Notes: generated from the letters alone by a model not told the origin. Positions 25,524-34,540 are shown, counted from the first letter of the stretch. The stretch is 37,240 nt of DNA from an uncultured bacterium (GCA_937976335.1 CALJRW010000046.1:1-37240); one strand, 5' to 3'. Translations and numbers: made by a program.

Positions 25524-27017
25524 ATGTCAAAAAAATACATAATAGCTTTAGATCAAGGAACGACCAGCACTCGCGCAATTCTTTTTAACAATAAAACTGA
25601 AATCATTGGAATTTCTCGGAAAACGTTTCAGCAAATATATCCTAAACCTGGCTGGGTTGAACACAATGCAGATGAAATTTGGGAAACTGCTGAATTTGTG
25701 ATTAGAGATTTGTTAGGGGAAGTTAAAGTAACAGCAAATGAAATTTCTGCAATTGGAATTACCAATCAACGTGAAACAACGATTGTTTGGGATAAGAGAA
25801 CAGGAAAACCAATTTATAATGCTATTGTTTGGCAAAGCAGGCAAACTGAAGATATATGCAAAGCTTTAAGAACTGAAGAGTATGAAAAGCTAGTAAAGGA
25901 AAAAACAGGGCTTGTGATCGATCCATATTTTTCAGCTTCTAAAGTAAAATGGATTCTTGATAATATAGAGGGAGCTCGTCAAAAAGCAGAATCAGGGAAT
26001 CTTATGTTTGGAACTATTGACACCTGGTTATTGTACAAATTAACTGGGAAACAAGCTCACAAGACAGATTATAGTAACGCTGCACGAACTATGCTTTTTA
26101 ATATAAATACTCTTATTTGGGATAAAGAGTTGCTAAGTATTTTTGATATTCCAGAAACTATCTTACCAGAAGTTTGTCCCTCTAGTGATATTTATGGAAA
26201 GACAAAACTTTTTGGTGAGGAGATTATAATTTCAGGAATTGCAGGAGATCAGCAAGCTGCACTCTTTGGTCAAACTTGCTTTGAAGCAGGTAGCCTTAAA
26301 AACACATACGGTACAGGTTGTTTTTTACTTCAAAATACAGGTAAAAAACCTATTTTTTCTAAAAAAGGCTTGCTTACAACGATTGCTTGGGGACTTAATG
26401 GAGAAGTCATTTATTGCCTCGAAGGCAGTGTTTTTATGGCAGGTGCAGCTATTGAATGGCTTAAAGAAGGTTTGAAAATATTGCCAGATGTTTCAAAAGC
26501 ATCTGAAATTGCTTTCTCTCTTAATTCGAACGAAGGAGTTTTTTTAGTCCCAGCTTTCCAAGGTCTTGGTTCCCCATATTGGAGCAGTGAGTCAAGGGCT
26601 ATGATTTTTGGAATGACTAGAAGTACGACTAATGCTCATATTGTAAGAGCTACTCTTGAATCAATAGCTTTTAGAACAAAAGATATAGTTCAAGTAATGG
26701 AGGAAGAGTCAAGCGAAAAAATAACTTATCTAAGAGTTGATGGAGGTGCTACAAAAAATAATTTTTTAATGCAGTTTCAAGCTGATATTTTAGGAATTAC
26801 TGTAGAGAGTTCTAAGGTTAATGAAACTACAGCTTTAGGTGCTGCAATGTTAGCTGGACTTAAGAGTGGATTTTGGAAAAACTTAAGTGAGTTAAAAAAT
26901 ATTTCTAGAGTAGATAAGGTCTACAACCCAGAGTTAAACGAGGTGTCGCGAGAGAAGATTTATTCTGATTGGAAAAGACTTGTAGCAACTTGTATTGCTA
27001 ACTATAGTCATGAGTGA
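25524..27017 (+). CDS. glpK: Glycerol kinase
   Basis: The 497-aa FGGY-family kinase opens with ALDQGTTSTRAILFN (phosphate-binding loop) and has GWVEHNADEIW, NQRETTIVWD, YFSASKVKWILDN, GDQQAALFGQ and, near the end, LRVDGGATKNNFLMQFQADIL. These are all conserved glycerol kinase blocks. It phosphorylates glycerol with ATP to sn-glycerol 3-phosphate for lipid synthesis or catabolism. AAGGAG (25513-25518) lies five bases before ATG, a strong ribosome site. No transporter or glycerol-3-phosphate dehydrogenase gene is adjacent. It converges with the coupling-protein gene, leaving a 3-base gap. Confidence 0.96.
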   Translation: MSKKYIIALDQGTTSTRAILFNNKTEIIGISRKTFQQIYPKPGWVEHNADEIWETAEFVIRDLLGEVKVTANEISAIGITNQRETTIVWDKRTGKPIYNAIVWQSRQTEDICKALRTEEYEKLVKEKTGLVIDPYFSASKVKWILDNIEGARQKAESGNLMFGTIDTWLLYKLTGKQAHKTDYSNAARTMLFNINTLIWDKELLSIFDIPETILPEVCPSSDIYGKTKLFGEEIIISGIAGDQQAALFGQTCFEAGSLKNTYGTGCFLLQNTGKKPIFSKKGLLTTIAWGLNGEVIYCLEGSVFMAGAAIEWLKEGLKILPDVSKASEIAFSLNSNEGVFLVPAFQGLGSPYWSSESRAMIFGMTRSTTNAHIVRATLESIAFRTKDIVQVMEEESSEKITYLRVDGGATKNNFLMQFQADILGITVESSKVNETTALGAAMLAGLKSGFWKNLSELKNISRVDKVYNPELNEVSREKIYSDWKRLVATCIANYSHE

Positions 27018-27020
27018 TAA

Positions 27021-29072
27021 TTATTTTTTAGGAAAAAACTTCTTAGTATTTTTTTTAGCACTACCTTTATTATCTTGATTTAAATTTTTTTCCGAATTCT
27101 CAAGAGCCATCACATTCCCTCTATTTCTGTTTTTATCATTTAAATCAAGTTTAAACGGACTAGTATCTTCCTCAGTGTCGTTTTTACTCATTTTACTAGA
27201 AGAAGATTTTTTTAAGCTGTCGTCAATATTACTATCTTTACTTACTTTTGCCATCTCTTCAGATAAAATTTGTCTATCAACCCAACTACCAAGTCCAACG
27301 CTATCTCTTTCAGCGTTCTCATGTTTAACTAATAAATTTCTTCCTTCCCAAGTATCAGGAATTTCAGCATTGAACCAAAAACATCTACCTTTAGTTATTT
27401 TTCCATCTCCCATATCAAACCAAGCAAGTCCCTTTTCAGCAGACATTTCATGTTTTAGCTCTTCTGGGCTAACAATATAATCTTCAGTTTCGCTAATATT
27501 TATTGATTGTGATTCTCCTCCCGATGTTCTCGCATTTAAATCTATAGGACCAGCTAGAGAGCTAGTACTAGAACCTGTAGTAATTCCTGAACCGTAAGAT
27601 TTTTTAACAGTACTTACTTTTCCAAACCATTCAGCCATATCAAATGCGGTTCTGTTATCTCCAACTCGCATCATTACTTTTAAATTAACGTTTGCCATTA
27701 CTCTTTCATAGAAAGCTTGGCTAAGTCCTAAGCTTTCATCTGTTAATCCGCCAGTTGATTGTGCTCCAAAAAGAAGAGCAAATCGTCCTTTTCTAGCAAG
27801 TTCAAAGAGATTGGCCCAAGTGGGTCCAAATGTACTCGATCCTTCATCAATCATTACTAGGTGAGGATCTTCTAAATGAAATTCTCGACTTGAGGTGATT
27901 TCTCCAATAGAAACTTCTAAATCTTCCCTAAATAACTTTATCATTCTTTGAGCCGATTCTGCTTCTTCAAGTCTAGGCAACATGAAGTAAATGATTTTTC
28001 CTCTCAGCATTGCATCAGTTAAATTTAAATCAGTGTAGTTTGTGCAAAAAACTTCTCCCATAGAGCTGCCAGAAATTGCATGTAGTTCTGAAGCAATTCC
28101 TCTTAGGTTGTCTGTGATTTTTTGTGCATCTAGACTTCCTTTGCTTGATCTATAACTTGAAGCTAAATGTCCAAGTTCAACCATTGCATCTTCGGCACCA
28201 ATTTGCTCAAGCATTGATTTAATATGTGGATATGCAAGGTGGAATGTTGACAAAGAAACTGCAACATCATGAATTGACCAAGATAATCCTAAGCTTTCAA
28301 GGGCTCTTACCATTCTATATATTGAGTCCATGGCTAAACGATCATAATGCTTTGTTGTGCTTTTATCAGAAGTGGGTGGGAGTCCCGCTCTAAGTACTTT
28401 TCTTGCTTTAACATCAGATCTTTGAGTGGTGTGTACAAAATTATATGCATGAACTGGGTCAAATGGATCTACTACTATTAAATCTTCTAGACGACCTGTT
28501 GCTGAAGCCATTAAAATAACCTGCGCAAGTGTAGAAGAGTCTCGCTTTGCATCTATGAATGTGCAACCGCTGGCGCGTCCTCTAGCCATTTGTTGGAAAA
28601 TTAGAGATTCAAGCCAAAGTGTTTTTCCAACTCCTGTTTTCGCAAACACGCATGCATGACTGCATATGTCTTCCTCATCTAGCCATAAAGGTTCACCTGA
28701 TTCTAATTCAAAACCAACTAAATATTTATCCAAAACTGTTTTGCCACGTTTTTGAGCGTCCTGAAGTGCTTTTTGAAAACAATCTCTTTTTGGAGGTAAG
28801 CCTAAAATTTCTTTACCACCTCTTAAACTTGATTCTTTATTTTTCTCTTTTCTTAGCCAGATTTTTTCTAAGTAACTTTTTGTCAAATTTCCAATAAAAA
28901 AAACAGGAATAAGAGCAAAAGCTACGAGAATAATAGGGGGGATTTTGTAGGGAATTGAAGTAAAAGATAAAGCAAACATTACAAGTAGTGAGATAATGAC
29001 ACTGTTTAAAGACTTAGCAATATTTTCATCAATTAATTGATTAGCTTTTTTCGCTCTATAATGCCGCGCCAT
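27021..29072 (-). CDS. Type IV secretion coupling ATPase, TraD/DotL-like
   Basis: The 683-aa protein has two N-terminal membrane helices (about 24-40 and 44-63) and a cytoplasmic RecA-like ATPase of the VirD4/TraG/DotL superfamily. Walker A is AKTGVGKT (144-151, first Gly replaced by Ala), followed by FIDAKRD. Walker B is LVMIDEG (406-412), and LFGAQS (435-440) is the sensor-like motif of the TraG/TraD C-terminal region. The last 85 residues are charged, Ser/Lys/Asn-rich and probably disordered, a place where DotL binds adaptors. Coupling proteins select substrates (DNA or effector proteins) for type IV secretion. AAGGAG precedes the ATG, which overlaps the upstream gene by 17 bases. No relaxase or channel gene is in this window. 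DotL rather than TraD is inferred from the neighbour. Confidence 0.8.
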   Translation of the reverse strand: MARHYRAKKANQLIDENIAKSLNSVIISLLVMFALSFTSIPYKIPPIILVAFALIPVFFIGNLTKSYLEKIWLRKEKNKESSLRGGKEILGLPPKRDCFQKALQDAQKRGKTVLDKYLVGFELESGEPLWLDEEDICSHACVFAKTGVGKTLWLESLIFQQMARGRASGCTFIDAKRDSSTLAQVILMASATGRLEDLIVVDPFDPVHAYNFVHTTQRSDVKARKVLRAGLPPTSDKSTTKHYDRLAMDSIYRMVRALESLGLSWSIHDVAVSLSTFHLAYPHIKSMLEQIGAEDAMVELGHLASSYRSSKGSLDAQKITDNLRGIASELHAISGSSMGEVFCTNYTDLNLTDAMLRGKIIYFMLPRLEEAESAQRMIKLFREDLEVSIGEITSSREFHLEDPHLVMIDEGSSTFGPTWANLFELARKGRFALLFGAQSTGGLTDESLGLSQAFYERVMANVNLKVMMRVGDNRTAFDMAEWFGKVSTVKKSYGSGITTGSSTSSLAGPIDLNARTSGGESQSINISETEDYIVSPEELKHEMSAEKGLAWFDMGDGKITKGRCFWFNAEIPDTWEGRNLLVKHENAERDSVGLGSWVDRQILSEEMAKVSKDSNIDDSLKKSSSSKMSKNDTEEDTSPFKLDLNDKNRNRGNVMALENSEKNLNQDNKGSAKKNTKKFFPKK

Positions 29073-30822
29073 AGTTGCTCTCCTTATGATAATTTGTTTC
29101 TCCTGAACTATCTCCTGCTTTTATTTTTTCTAAGCCTCTTTTAGTAATAGCAATTTGAACATTATTGTTAGTTTGAATGTTTTCATTCCATTTACTCCCT
29201 ATTGATCTTTCAATTTTTTCTCCTCGAAGTAATGTGTAAGCATTGAAGGAAGTATTATCTATGGTATTAAAAACAAAAAATATTAAACTATTAGGTATGG
29301 TTGTGAAGTTGTAACTTCCTCCTAGCCAACCAAAATAATTAAGAACAATTCTGAATAAAGACCAAAGTTTCATATCAAGTTCAGTTAATTCATGAGCTAT
29401 TTGAATTTTTTGAACAATATTTTTAGAAATAGGCTGTATAGATTCAAAATTCGAGAAATCATTAATTTGGTTAATATTTTTCTCTAAATCTTTCAAATTT
29501 TGAATATTGAGTTTATTTTTTACAATTGCAATTATGTCTGTAATTGGAAGAAGGAGTTGTTCATTAGAAGATAATATCCAGTTTTTTGAATATTTCGATC
29601 TAATATTTTCATACTGACTTAGAAAGATACTTTGCCATTCTTTATGAATCTTCCATATGTTACCAAAAACTTTAATTTGAAAAATTAAGTTATTGTTGAT
29701 ATTTTTTGGCTTGGTAAACATAAGTTCAGCCCACGCACGAAGTGCAAGCATAGAGTCGCTTGATTCGGTAGGAAATTTAGTTTGTCCGAGAGCTCCAGTT
29801 CTTTTTGCGTATATTAGACTTCTTCTCAGTATGGTTCTCTCTTGTGTTGTGAAGTCATGTTTATATTCAGGGATAGAGTGAAGTATTGCCCTCCCAGATA
29901 TAAAGGGATACAAGCTTACTGAGCTAAATCTTCCTCCAGTAGATTTGAGTGTTAATGCTCTGGATGCATAGCTCGCCAAAACTAATGTTCCAATTACTTT
30001 TGTCGAAAGGTTTTTAAGAACTGAAAAGTCATGGCTGTTTAAAACAGAATAAAAATGATTATCAGTTCTAGGTTCTCTAGAAAGTGCGTTAAAGCAGTTT
30101 TCTAAAGTGGATTCTGCAATCGTTTTGATATTGTCATTTACTTCAGGAAAAGAAGGATAGTCTTTATAGGCTAGAATGTGCCTAGTTAGCTCCAAATTTG
30201 TTTGATTGTTTGCGTTAAAATTTTCGAGAATTTTCCATAATTTTGAGGATTTGGCTTTTTGAGTATTTTCTTTTCTAATGCACACAAGTCCAGGAGTCAG
30301 AAAATCTGGTTCTCCTTCAGAATTGAGAATATCTAAACTTAACCTAGCTCCAGAAAAGAAAAATCTATCGTTTCCACTTAATCCTAAAAAATCGTTTCCT
30401 GTATGTGGTTTTTTAGAAAAATAAAACCACACAGCACTTAGAATTATTATAGCTAAGCAAATTTTCCAAAGTGCAAGCAAAAGAAAGAATATAGTTGTTA
30501 TCCCAGAAAAAAAAGTTTCAAGCAGGAAGGAAAAAAAATCAGAAGTAACGTTAAGTTCATCTTTTACTTTTTCGGCTCCAGAACAAATTTTAGTTAAGAC
30601 CTTAGCTTCTACGTTTAGTCTAATGTTTGATAGAAAATTTACATAATTTTTAGCTAAAAAAACATTTGGTAAGTTATTTGTCCCTGTAGAATGAAAATAG
30701 CTTGCTAGTAATAATATTAAAAAAGAGAACATATAAAATGAGGTTTTGAGAGGGTCTCTTTTTTGCTTATTATTTAATAGTTTGCCTTGGACGTCTTCGT
30801 ACGCATCAGAATTTTTAACCAT
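29056..30822 (-). CDS. Membrane protein, candidate DotM/IcmP-like partner of the coupling ATPase
   Basis: The 588-aa protein has an N-terminal membrane helix (about 29-45), a longer hydrophobic region with probably one or two helices (about 98-136), and a large soluble C-terminal domain on the cytoplasmic side. Layout and gene order (directly upstream of and overlapping a TraD/DotL-type ATPase) match DotM/IcmP, which anchors DotL in the Dot/Icm type IVB coupling complex. The segment HDFTTQERTILRRSLIYAKR resembles the helix before DotM's conserved core. The protein is longer than typical DotM proteins (about 380 aa), and no diagnostic motif beyond this was recognised. AAAGG lies seven bases before ATG, with TATAAA-like sequence upstream. 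The identity is an inference from topology and position. Confidence 0.45.
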   Translation of the reverse strand: MVKNSDAYEDVQGKLLNNKQKRDPLKTSFYMFSFLILLLASYFHSTGTNNLPNVFLAKNYVNFLSNIRLNVEAKVLTKICSGAEKVKDELNVTSDFFSFLLETFFSGITTIFFLLLALWKICLAIIILSAVWFYFSKKPHTGNDFLGLSGNDRFFFSGARLSLDILNSEGEPDFLTPGLVCIRKENTQKAKSSKLWKILENFNANNQTNLELTRHILAYKDYPSFPEVNDNIKTIAESTLENCFNALSREPRTDNHFYSVLNSHDFSVLKNLSTKVIGTLVLASYASRALTLKSTGGRFSSVSLYPFISGRAILHSIPEYKHDFTTQERTILRRSLIYAKRTGALGQTKFPTESSDSMLALRAWAELMFTKPKNINNNLIFQIKVFGNIWKIHKEWQSIFLSQYENIRSKYSKNWILSSNEQLLLPITDIIAIVKNKLNIQNLKDLEKNINQINDFSNFESIQPISKNIVQKIQIAHELTELDMKLWSLFRIVLNYFGWLGGSYNFTTIPNSLIFFVFNTIDNTSFNAYTLLRGEKIERSIGSKWNENIQTNNNVQIAITKRGLEKIKAGDSSGETNYHKESNYGAAL

Positions 30823-30965
30823 AGAAAAGCCTTTAATTTATATACCCAATATTAAGAACCTTAAAAAAATTGTCTCTAAATCCTTCCTTATAATCTACTA
30901 GCTTTACACCTAAGATTAGAAAAACCTTTTGACAGATTATATCAAATTACTAGCTTTTATTAAAA

Positions 30966-31868
30966 CTACTGAAACTCTTTAATTAGCTTAGAATCAACGA
31001 TTTTACTTAAAAACTTCCTTACTTTGTTGTTTATCTTCTCTTTATCGCTTTTGCTAAGCTTATGTAGGCCATGTCCTCCTTTTTCAATTATTAGTATTTC
31101 ACTCTCGTTTTGGTTCTCTTTCAGAAGTTTGTGGAGCCTGGTTGCATCAGTAACTGGTGTATTTGAATCTCTTGCTCCATGAATAGAGAGTATAGGTGGA
31201 AGATTTGCTTCTTTGACGTAGTTTAAAGGAGACATTAATTGAGCAAGTTTTTTATGTTTTTCAGAAACGCCACCAATCCAATTAATTGACGATTTTCTAG
31301 GGTTTAAGCCAAAGGTTCTTTGTACAACATCAGTTATGGCAAACCGATTAATAACTCCTGCAAGCTTTGGTTTGTATTCACTCCATTCTTTCTTTGTTCC
31401 AGTGCAATAATCTTTTTGACACATTGCAACCATTAATCCTAGATGACATCCAGCCGAGTTTCCGGTAGCAATGACTTTATTGGGATCTACTTTATATTTT
31501 TGAGCATTCGCTTGAATAAATCTAGCTGCGCAATGTGCATCTTGAACCGCAGCTGGAGCAGTAGCAACTTTGGCTAATCTATAGTTGATATTAAAAACTA
31601 CAAAGCCTAGTTTAGCAAAATATTCAGATATTTCAGTGAAATTTTTGTGAGACTTATCTCTACCATTCCAACCTCCTCCATGAATTACTAAGATTGCAGG
31701 ATTTTTTACTTTGCCAGTTTGAGGAGAGTAGAGATCTAATTTAAGATCGTTGTTGTCTGGACTACAGTAAGTTATGTCTTTTTGTACAGTAATTTTGTAT
31801 TTTTCAGGAAAAGCGGGTAGGCTTATAAAAAGGATTAAAAAAGTTAAAAGTATTTTTTTACATTTCAT
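30966..31868 (-). CDS. Secreted alpha/beta-hydrolase (esterase/lipase)
   Basis: From ATG 31868 the product is about 300 aa with a signal peptide (KKILLTFLILFISLPAFP). It has HGGGW (63-67, oxyanion hole of the HSL/BD-FAE esterase group), nucleophile Ser138 in GNSAG, Asp234 in GARDSNTP and His266 in KGGHGLHK, so the catalytic triad is complete. It likely hydrolyses short-chain esters in the periplasm or outside. A start six codons upstream (31886) is possible on paper but lies before the predicted transcription start and overlaps rph. It is divergent from rph, with only 16 bases between starts. Confidence 0.85.
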   Translation of the reverse strand: MKCKKILLTFLILFISLPAFPEKYKITVQKDITYCSPDNNDLKLDLYSPQTGKVKNPAILVIHGGGWNGRDKSHKNFTEISEYFAKLGFVVFNINYRLAKVATAPAAVQDAHCAARFIQANAQKYKVDPNKVIATGNSAGCHLGLMVAMCQKDYCTGTKKEWSEYKPKLAGVINRFAITDVVQRTFGLNPRKSSINWIGGVSEKHKKLAQLMSPLNYVKEANLPPILSIHGARDSNTPVTDATRLHKLLKENQNESEILIIEKGGHGLHKLSKSDKEKINNKVRKFLSKIVDSKLIKEFQ

Positions 31869-31876
31869 TTCGAGAG

Positions 31877-31905
31877 AATATAGCATGAGTTTAAATGAAC
31901 GACAA
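31877..31905 (-). promoter_or_regulatory. Esterase promoter lying inside the rph gene
   Basis: Minus strand: TTGTCG (31905-31900), a 17-bp spacer and TATATT (31882-31877) with TGC directly before it (extended -10). Eight bases then lead to ATG 31868. The -35 and spacer lie inside the first codons of rph. Confidence 0.6.
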
Positions 31906-32595
31906 AATAATGAATTAAGGGAAATTAAAATAGAAACAGAATATGTTCTTTATCCAGAAGGTTCAGTTCTTTTCTCAATGGGAAACACAAAAGTTCTCTG
32001 TAATGTAAGCATTGAAGAAGGAGTGCCTAGATGGATGAAAAATCAAGGTAAAATTGGAGGATGGCTTACGGGAGAATATTCAATGCTTCCTCAAGCTACT
32101 CATACGAGAAATAAAAGAGAGACGAAGGGTCTTAAAGGAAGAACTCAAGAAATAAGTAGGTTGTTAGGAAGATCTTTAAGAGCAGGACTAGATCTTACAA
32201 AATTGGGAGAGAGAACAATAACAGTTGATTGTGATGTTTTGCAGGCAGATGGAGGAACTAGGACAGCTTCAATAACAGGTGCTTTTTTAGCACTTGAAAT
32301 CGCTCTTAAAAAATTAAAAGAAAAGAATTTAATTCAGGAAGGGGTTGTTAAAAAGAGAGTTGCTGCTGTTAGTGTTGGAATTTTAAAAGGTAAATGCATT
32401 TTAGATTTGAATTACGAACAAGATAGTAGTGCAGATGTTGATTGTAATATAGTGATGACTGAATCTGGAGAGTTAATTGAAATACAAGGTACAGCGGAAG
32501 GAGAGACTTTTGGAAAAGATAAACTAATGGAGTTAGTTGCTTTAGGTGAGAAGGGAGTGAATGAATTGTTGGAAATTTGCAAATCCTATATTTAA
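31885..32595 (+). CDS. rph: Ribonuclease PH
   Basis: From ATG 31885 the product is 236 aa, the normal RNase PH length. Conserved blocks are LREIKIETEYVLYPEGSVLFSMGNTKVLC, GGWLTGEYSMLPQATHTRNKRE, GLKGRTQEISRLLGRSLRAGLDL (phosphate site) and DCDVLQADGGTRTASITGAFLAL. It trims tRNA 3' ends by phosphorolysis. The reading frame is open further upstream, but those residues do not match the family. A GAGAG element eight bases upstream may serve as ribosome site. Its upstream signals must lie inside the divergent esterase gene. Confidence 0.95.
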   Translation: MSLNERQNNELREIKIETEYVLYPEGSVLFSMGNTKVLCNVSIEEGVPRWMKNQGKIGGWLTGEYSMLPQATHTRNKRETKGLKGRTQEISRLLGRSLRAGLDLTKLGERTITVDCDVLQADGGTRTASITGAFLALEIALKKLKEKNLIQEGVVKKRVAAVSVGILKGKCILDLNYEQDSSADVDCNIVMTESGELIEIQGTAEGETFGKDKLMELVALGEKGVNELLEICKSYI

Positions 32596-32614
32596 TTTTT
32601 ATTGGATTGCAGAG

Positions 32615-32634
32615 TCTCTATGAACTGATAGAGA
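32615..32634 (+). terminator. Perfect 7-bp hairpin after rph
   Basis: TCTCTAT (32615-32621) pairs with ATAGAGA (32628-32634), 6-nt loop, 20 bases after the rph stop. There is no U-tract, so it is a weak terminator or mRNA-end stabiliser. Confidence 0.35.
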
Positions 32635-32690
32635 ATGCTACAGTTAAGACAGAAAATAGTTTTTTAAACAAAGTTTTTAGAAAAATCATG

Positions 32691-32735
32691 AAGCCAAGAG
32701 AACGGCTTGCTCTTAATTTTCTCATCTATTAATAT
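32691..32735 (+). promoter_or_regulatory. Peroxidase gene promoter with overlapping inverted repeats
   Basis: TTGCTC (32707-32712), a 17-bp spacer and TAATAT (32730-32735) form the promoter. Two interleaved 5-bp inverted repeats, AAGCC/GGCTT (32691-32695, 32704-32708) and AAGAG/CTCTT (32696-32700, 32710-32714), cover the -35 and could be an operator. Confidence 0.5.
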
Positions 32736-32763
32736 ATCAAAATAATAAATCTGGAGAAAAAAA

Positions 32764-33810
32764 ATGTTTAAAAAAATCATACTATTAACTATTTTAGTAG
32801 CTATTTTAGCTTTTAGCTTCAGTTGTCAAAGAAATTCTCAGTCTAGTAAAAAAACTTCTCAAACTAAGAAGATTGCGAAAAATTCAGTAACTCTAAGTAA
32901 AGGTGAGATTGCCTCTCTCAGAGCATTTTTTAAACCACTTCCAGCTTTTATGACAGACGACAATAAGCGACCAAATGAAAAATTGCTTAGCTTGGGTGAA
33001 AAACTATATTTTGAAAAAAAGTTATCACTTGCCAATGATATATCGTGCAATAGTTGCCATGGTTTAGATACTTTTGGAGTTGACAATAAACCAACCTCAC
33101 CTGGTCATAAAAATCAACTAGGAGATAGAAACTCTCCAACTGTTTATAATGCAGCCTTGCATATTGCACAATTTTGGGATGGTAGAGCAAAAGATGTTGA
33201 AGCTCAAGCTTTGGGTCCTATTTTGAATCCTGTTGAAATGGCGATGCCTAGTGAAGAAGCAGTGATTGCTAAGTTGAAGGCTGATAGTGTGTATCCTGAT
33301 TTATTTAAAGCCGCATTCCCAGAGGATGAAGATTCTCTGACCTATGACAATATTGGTAAAGCAATCGGTGCTTTTGAAAGAACTTTAGTAACGCCATCTA
33401 GATATGACAAGTTTTTGCAAGGTGACGATACTGCTTTAACGTTTGAAGAACAGGCTGGTCTTTTAACTTTTCAAAAAACTGGATGTGTTGCTTGTCATAT
33501 GGGTGCTACTCTCGGAGGAACTCAATATCAAAAGTTAGGCTTGGTAAAACCTTATAAAACAAAAGACACAGGAAGATTTAACGAAACTAAAAAAGATGTA
33601 GACAAGATGGTTTTTAAAGTGCCATCTCTTAGAAATATTTCTAAAACAGGGCCTTATCTTCATGATGGAAGTATTGAATCTTTAGATGAAATGGTTAAGC
33701 TAATGGCAGAGTATCAGCTTGGAAAAGACTTAAGTGATGAGCATACGAAATCAATAGTTGCTTTTCTTAATTCATTAACAGGTGAGTTACCTGAAAAATA
33801 TAGAAAGTAA
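32764..33810 (+). CDS. Di-heme cytochrome c peroxidase (MauG/CcpA family), probable lipoprotein
   Basis: The 348-aa product has a signal sequence ending in a lipobox-like SFSC (Cys21), two c-type heme sites CNSCH (95-99) and CVACH (241-245), and the family blocks RNSPTVYNAAL and FWDGRAKDVEAQALGP. KVPSLRNISKTGPYLHDGS lies near the C-terminus. Such enzymes reduce periplasmic hydrogen peroxide using electrons from small cytochromes, or in MauG-type members oxidise proteins; the former is more likely here. The lipobox is not canonical at -3, so lipidation is tentative. GGAG lies seven bases before ATG. Heme attachment needs a cytochrome c maturation system elsewhere. Confidence 0.9.
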   Translation: MFKKIILLTILVAILAFSFSCQRNSQSSKKTSQTKKIAKNSVTLSKGEIASLRAFFKPLPAFMTDDNKRPNEKLLSLGEKLYFEKKLSLANDISCNSCHGLDTFGVDNKPTSPGHKNQLGDRNSPTVYNAALHIAQFWDGRAKDVEAQALGPILNPVEMAMPSEEAVIAKLKADSVYPDLFKAAFPEDEDSLTYDNIGKAIGAFERTLVTPSRYDKFLQGDDTALTFEEQAGLLTFQKTGCVACHMGATLGGTQYQKLGLVKPYKTKDTGRFNETKKDVDKMVFKVPSLRNISKTGPYLHDGSIESLDEMVKLMAEYQLGKDLSDEHTKSIVAFLNSLTGELPEKYRK

Positions 33811-33815
33811 AAAAA

Positions 33816-34397
33816 CTAACTTAATTCTAAATTTGCAAGTTCAGATTTGATTTTTTTTATGTCATGTCTTGAACTGGCAGTTGCTATAGCTTCAAGAGAT
33901 GGATAGAAATGATTATTTGATGGATTGTAAAAGCTTATATTTGATATTCTTTGACCTATTTCAGGTTGAGATTTATCTATTACGTAATAAATAGTAAATT
34001 GATGTTTTCCTTCATTCAATATCTCTAATCTTCTTAGCTCTGGACTTTGCGTGTCAATATTAGATTCGTATCTAGTTAAGGTATAACTAACTCTACTTAA
34101 ATTTAAAAGCGGGAACTCTTTTGTATAATTTTCTGGACTAACTATGTTAAGGTTTGGGTCTTCCAGAAATCTGTTTAGATTGTTAGTTCTACTTTCTTTT
34201 TTAGAAGAATTAAAAGGTAAAATTTGTTTTTTTGTTATTTTATCAGCTCTAAGTCCAGGGTAGCAGATTTTTACAAAAAGCTCACTGCTTCGAAAATCTT
34301 TAACAAAATTATATGACTTTGGCGGCGTGAAGGTTTCATTTTCCTTAATTGTACTTTCAGATAAAAGTGAATCTTGTGCTTTGCTAGCTGTTCTCAT
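33816..34397 (-). CDS. Unknown 193-aa protein
   Basis: I do not recognise a family. The protein has no signal peptide or membrane helix, is rich in Ser, Asn and charged residues, and looks beta-rich in its second half (YTLTRYESNI, HQFTIYYVIDKSQ, SNISFYNPSNNHFYPSLEA). It converges with the peroxidase gene (stops five bases apart). The ATG has no Shine-Dalgarno but follows a textbook promoter by six bases, so the gene is probably expressed, as a leaderless mRNA. Codon use resembles its neighbours. Confidence 0.68.
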   Translation of the reverse strand: MRTASKAQDSLLSESTIKENETFTPPKSYNFVKDFRSSELFVKICYPGLRADKITKKQILPFNSSKKESRTNNLNRFLEDPNLNIVSPENYTKEFPLLNLSRVSYTLTRYESNIDTQSPELRRLEILNEGKHQFTIYYVIDKSQPEIGQRISNISFYNPSNNHFYPSLEAIATASSRHDIKKIKSELANLELS

Positions 34398-34403
34398 AAA
34401 ATA

Positions 34404-34432
34404 ATTTTACCTGAAAAATAACCTTTACTCAA
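34404..34432 (-). promoter_or_regulatory. Leaderless promoter of the unknown gene
   Basis: Minus strand: TTGAGT (34432-34427), exactly 17 bp, TAAAAT (34409-34404), then six bases and ATG 34397. This is the cleanest example of the leaderless layout in the window. Confidence 0.68.
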
Positions 34433-34540
34433 AAAAAATGAATAGCCCTACTTATATTAAAACTTTCATTGTAGCCATAACAATACTTAGTTGAAAAAAT
34501 CGAATAAGCATTCTAGGTTAAACTTCTTTTTTTACAATTT

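Noticed and set aside
31774-31884. Upstream extension of rph
   Set aside because: These 37 residues do not match RNase PH and overlap the divergent esterase gene; the family start fits ATG 31885.
32691-32714. H-type RNA pseudoknot from the interleaved repeats before the peroxidase gene
   Set aside because: Connecting loops would be 0 and 1 nt long, too short to cross 5-bp stems. Overlap with the -35 favours a DNA operator.
32859-33190. Two overlapping minus-strand frames opposite the cytochrome c peroxidase gene
   Set aside because: They are antisense to a gene with intact heme motifs, and no independent support exists.
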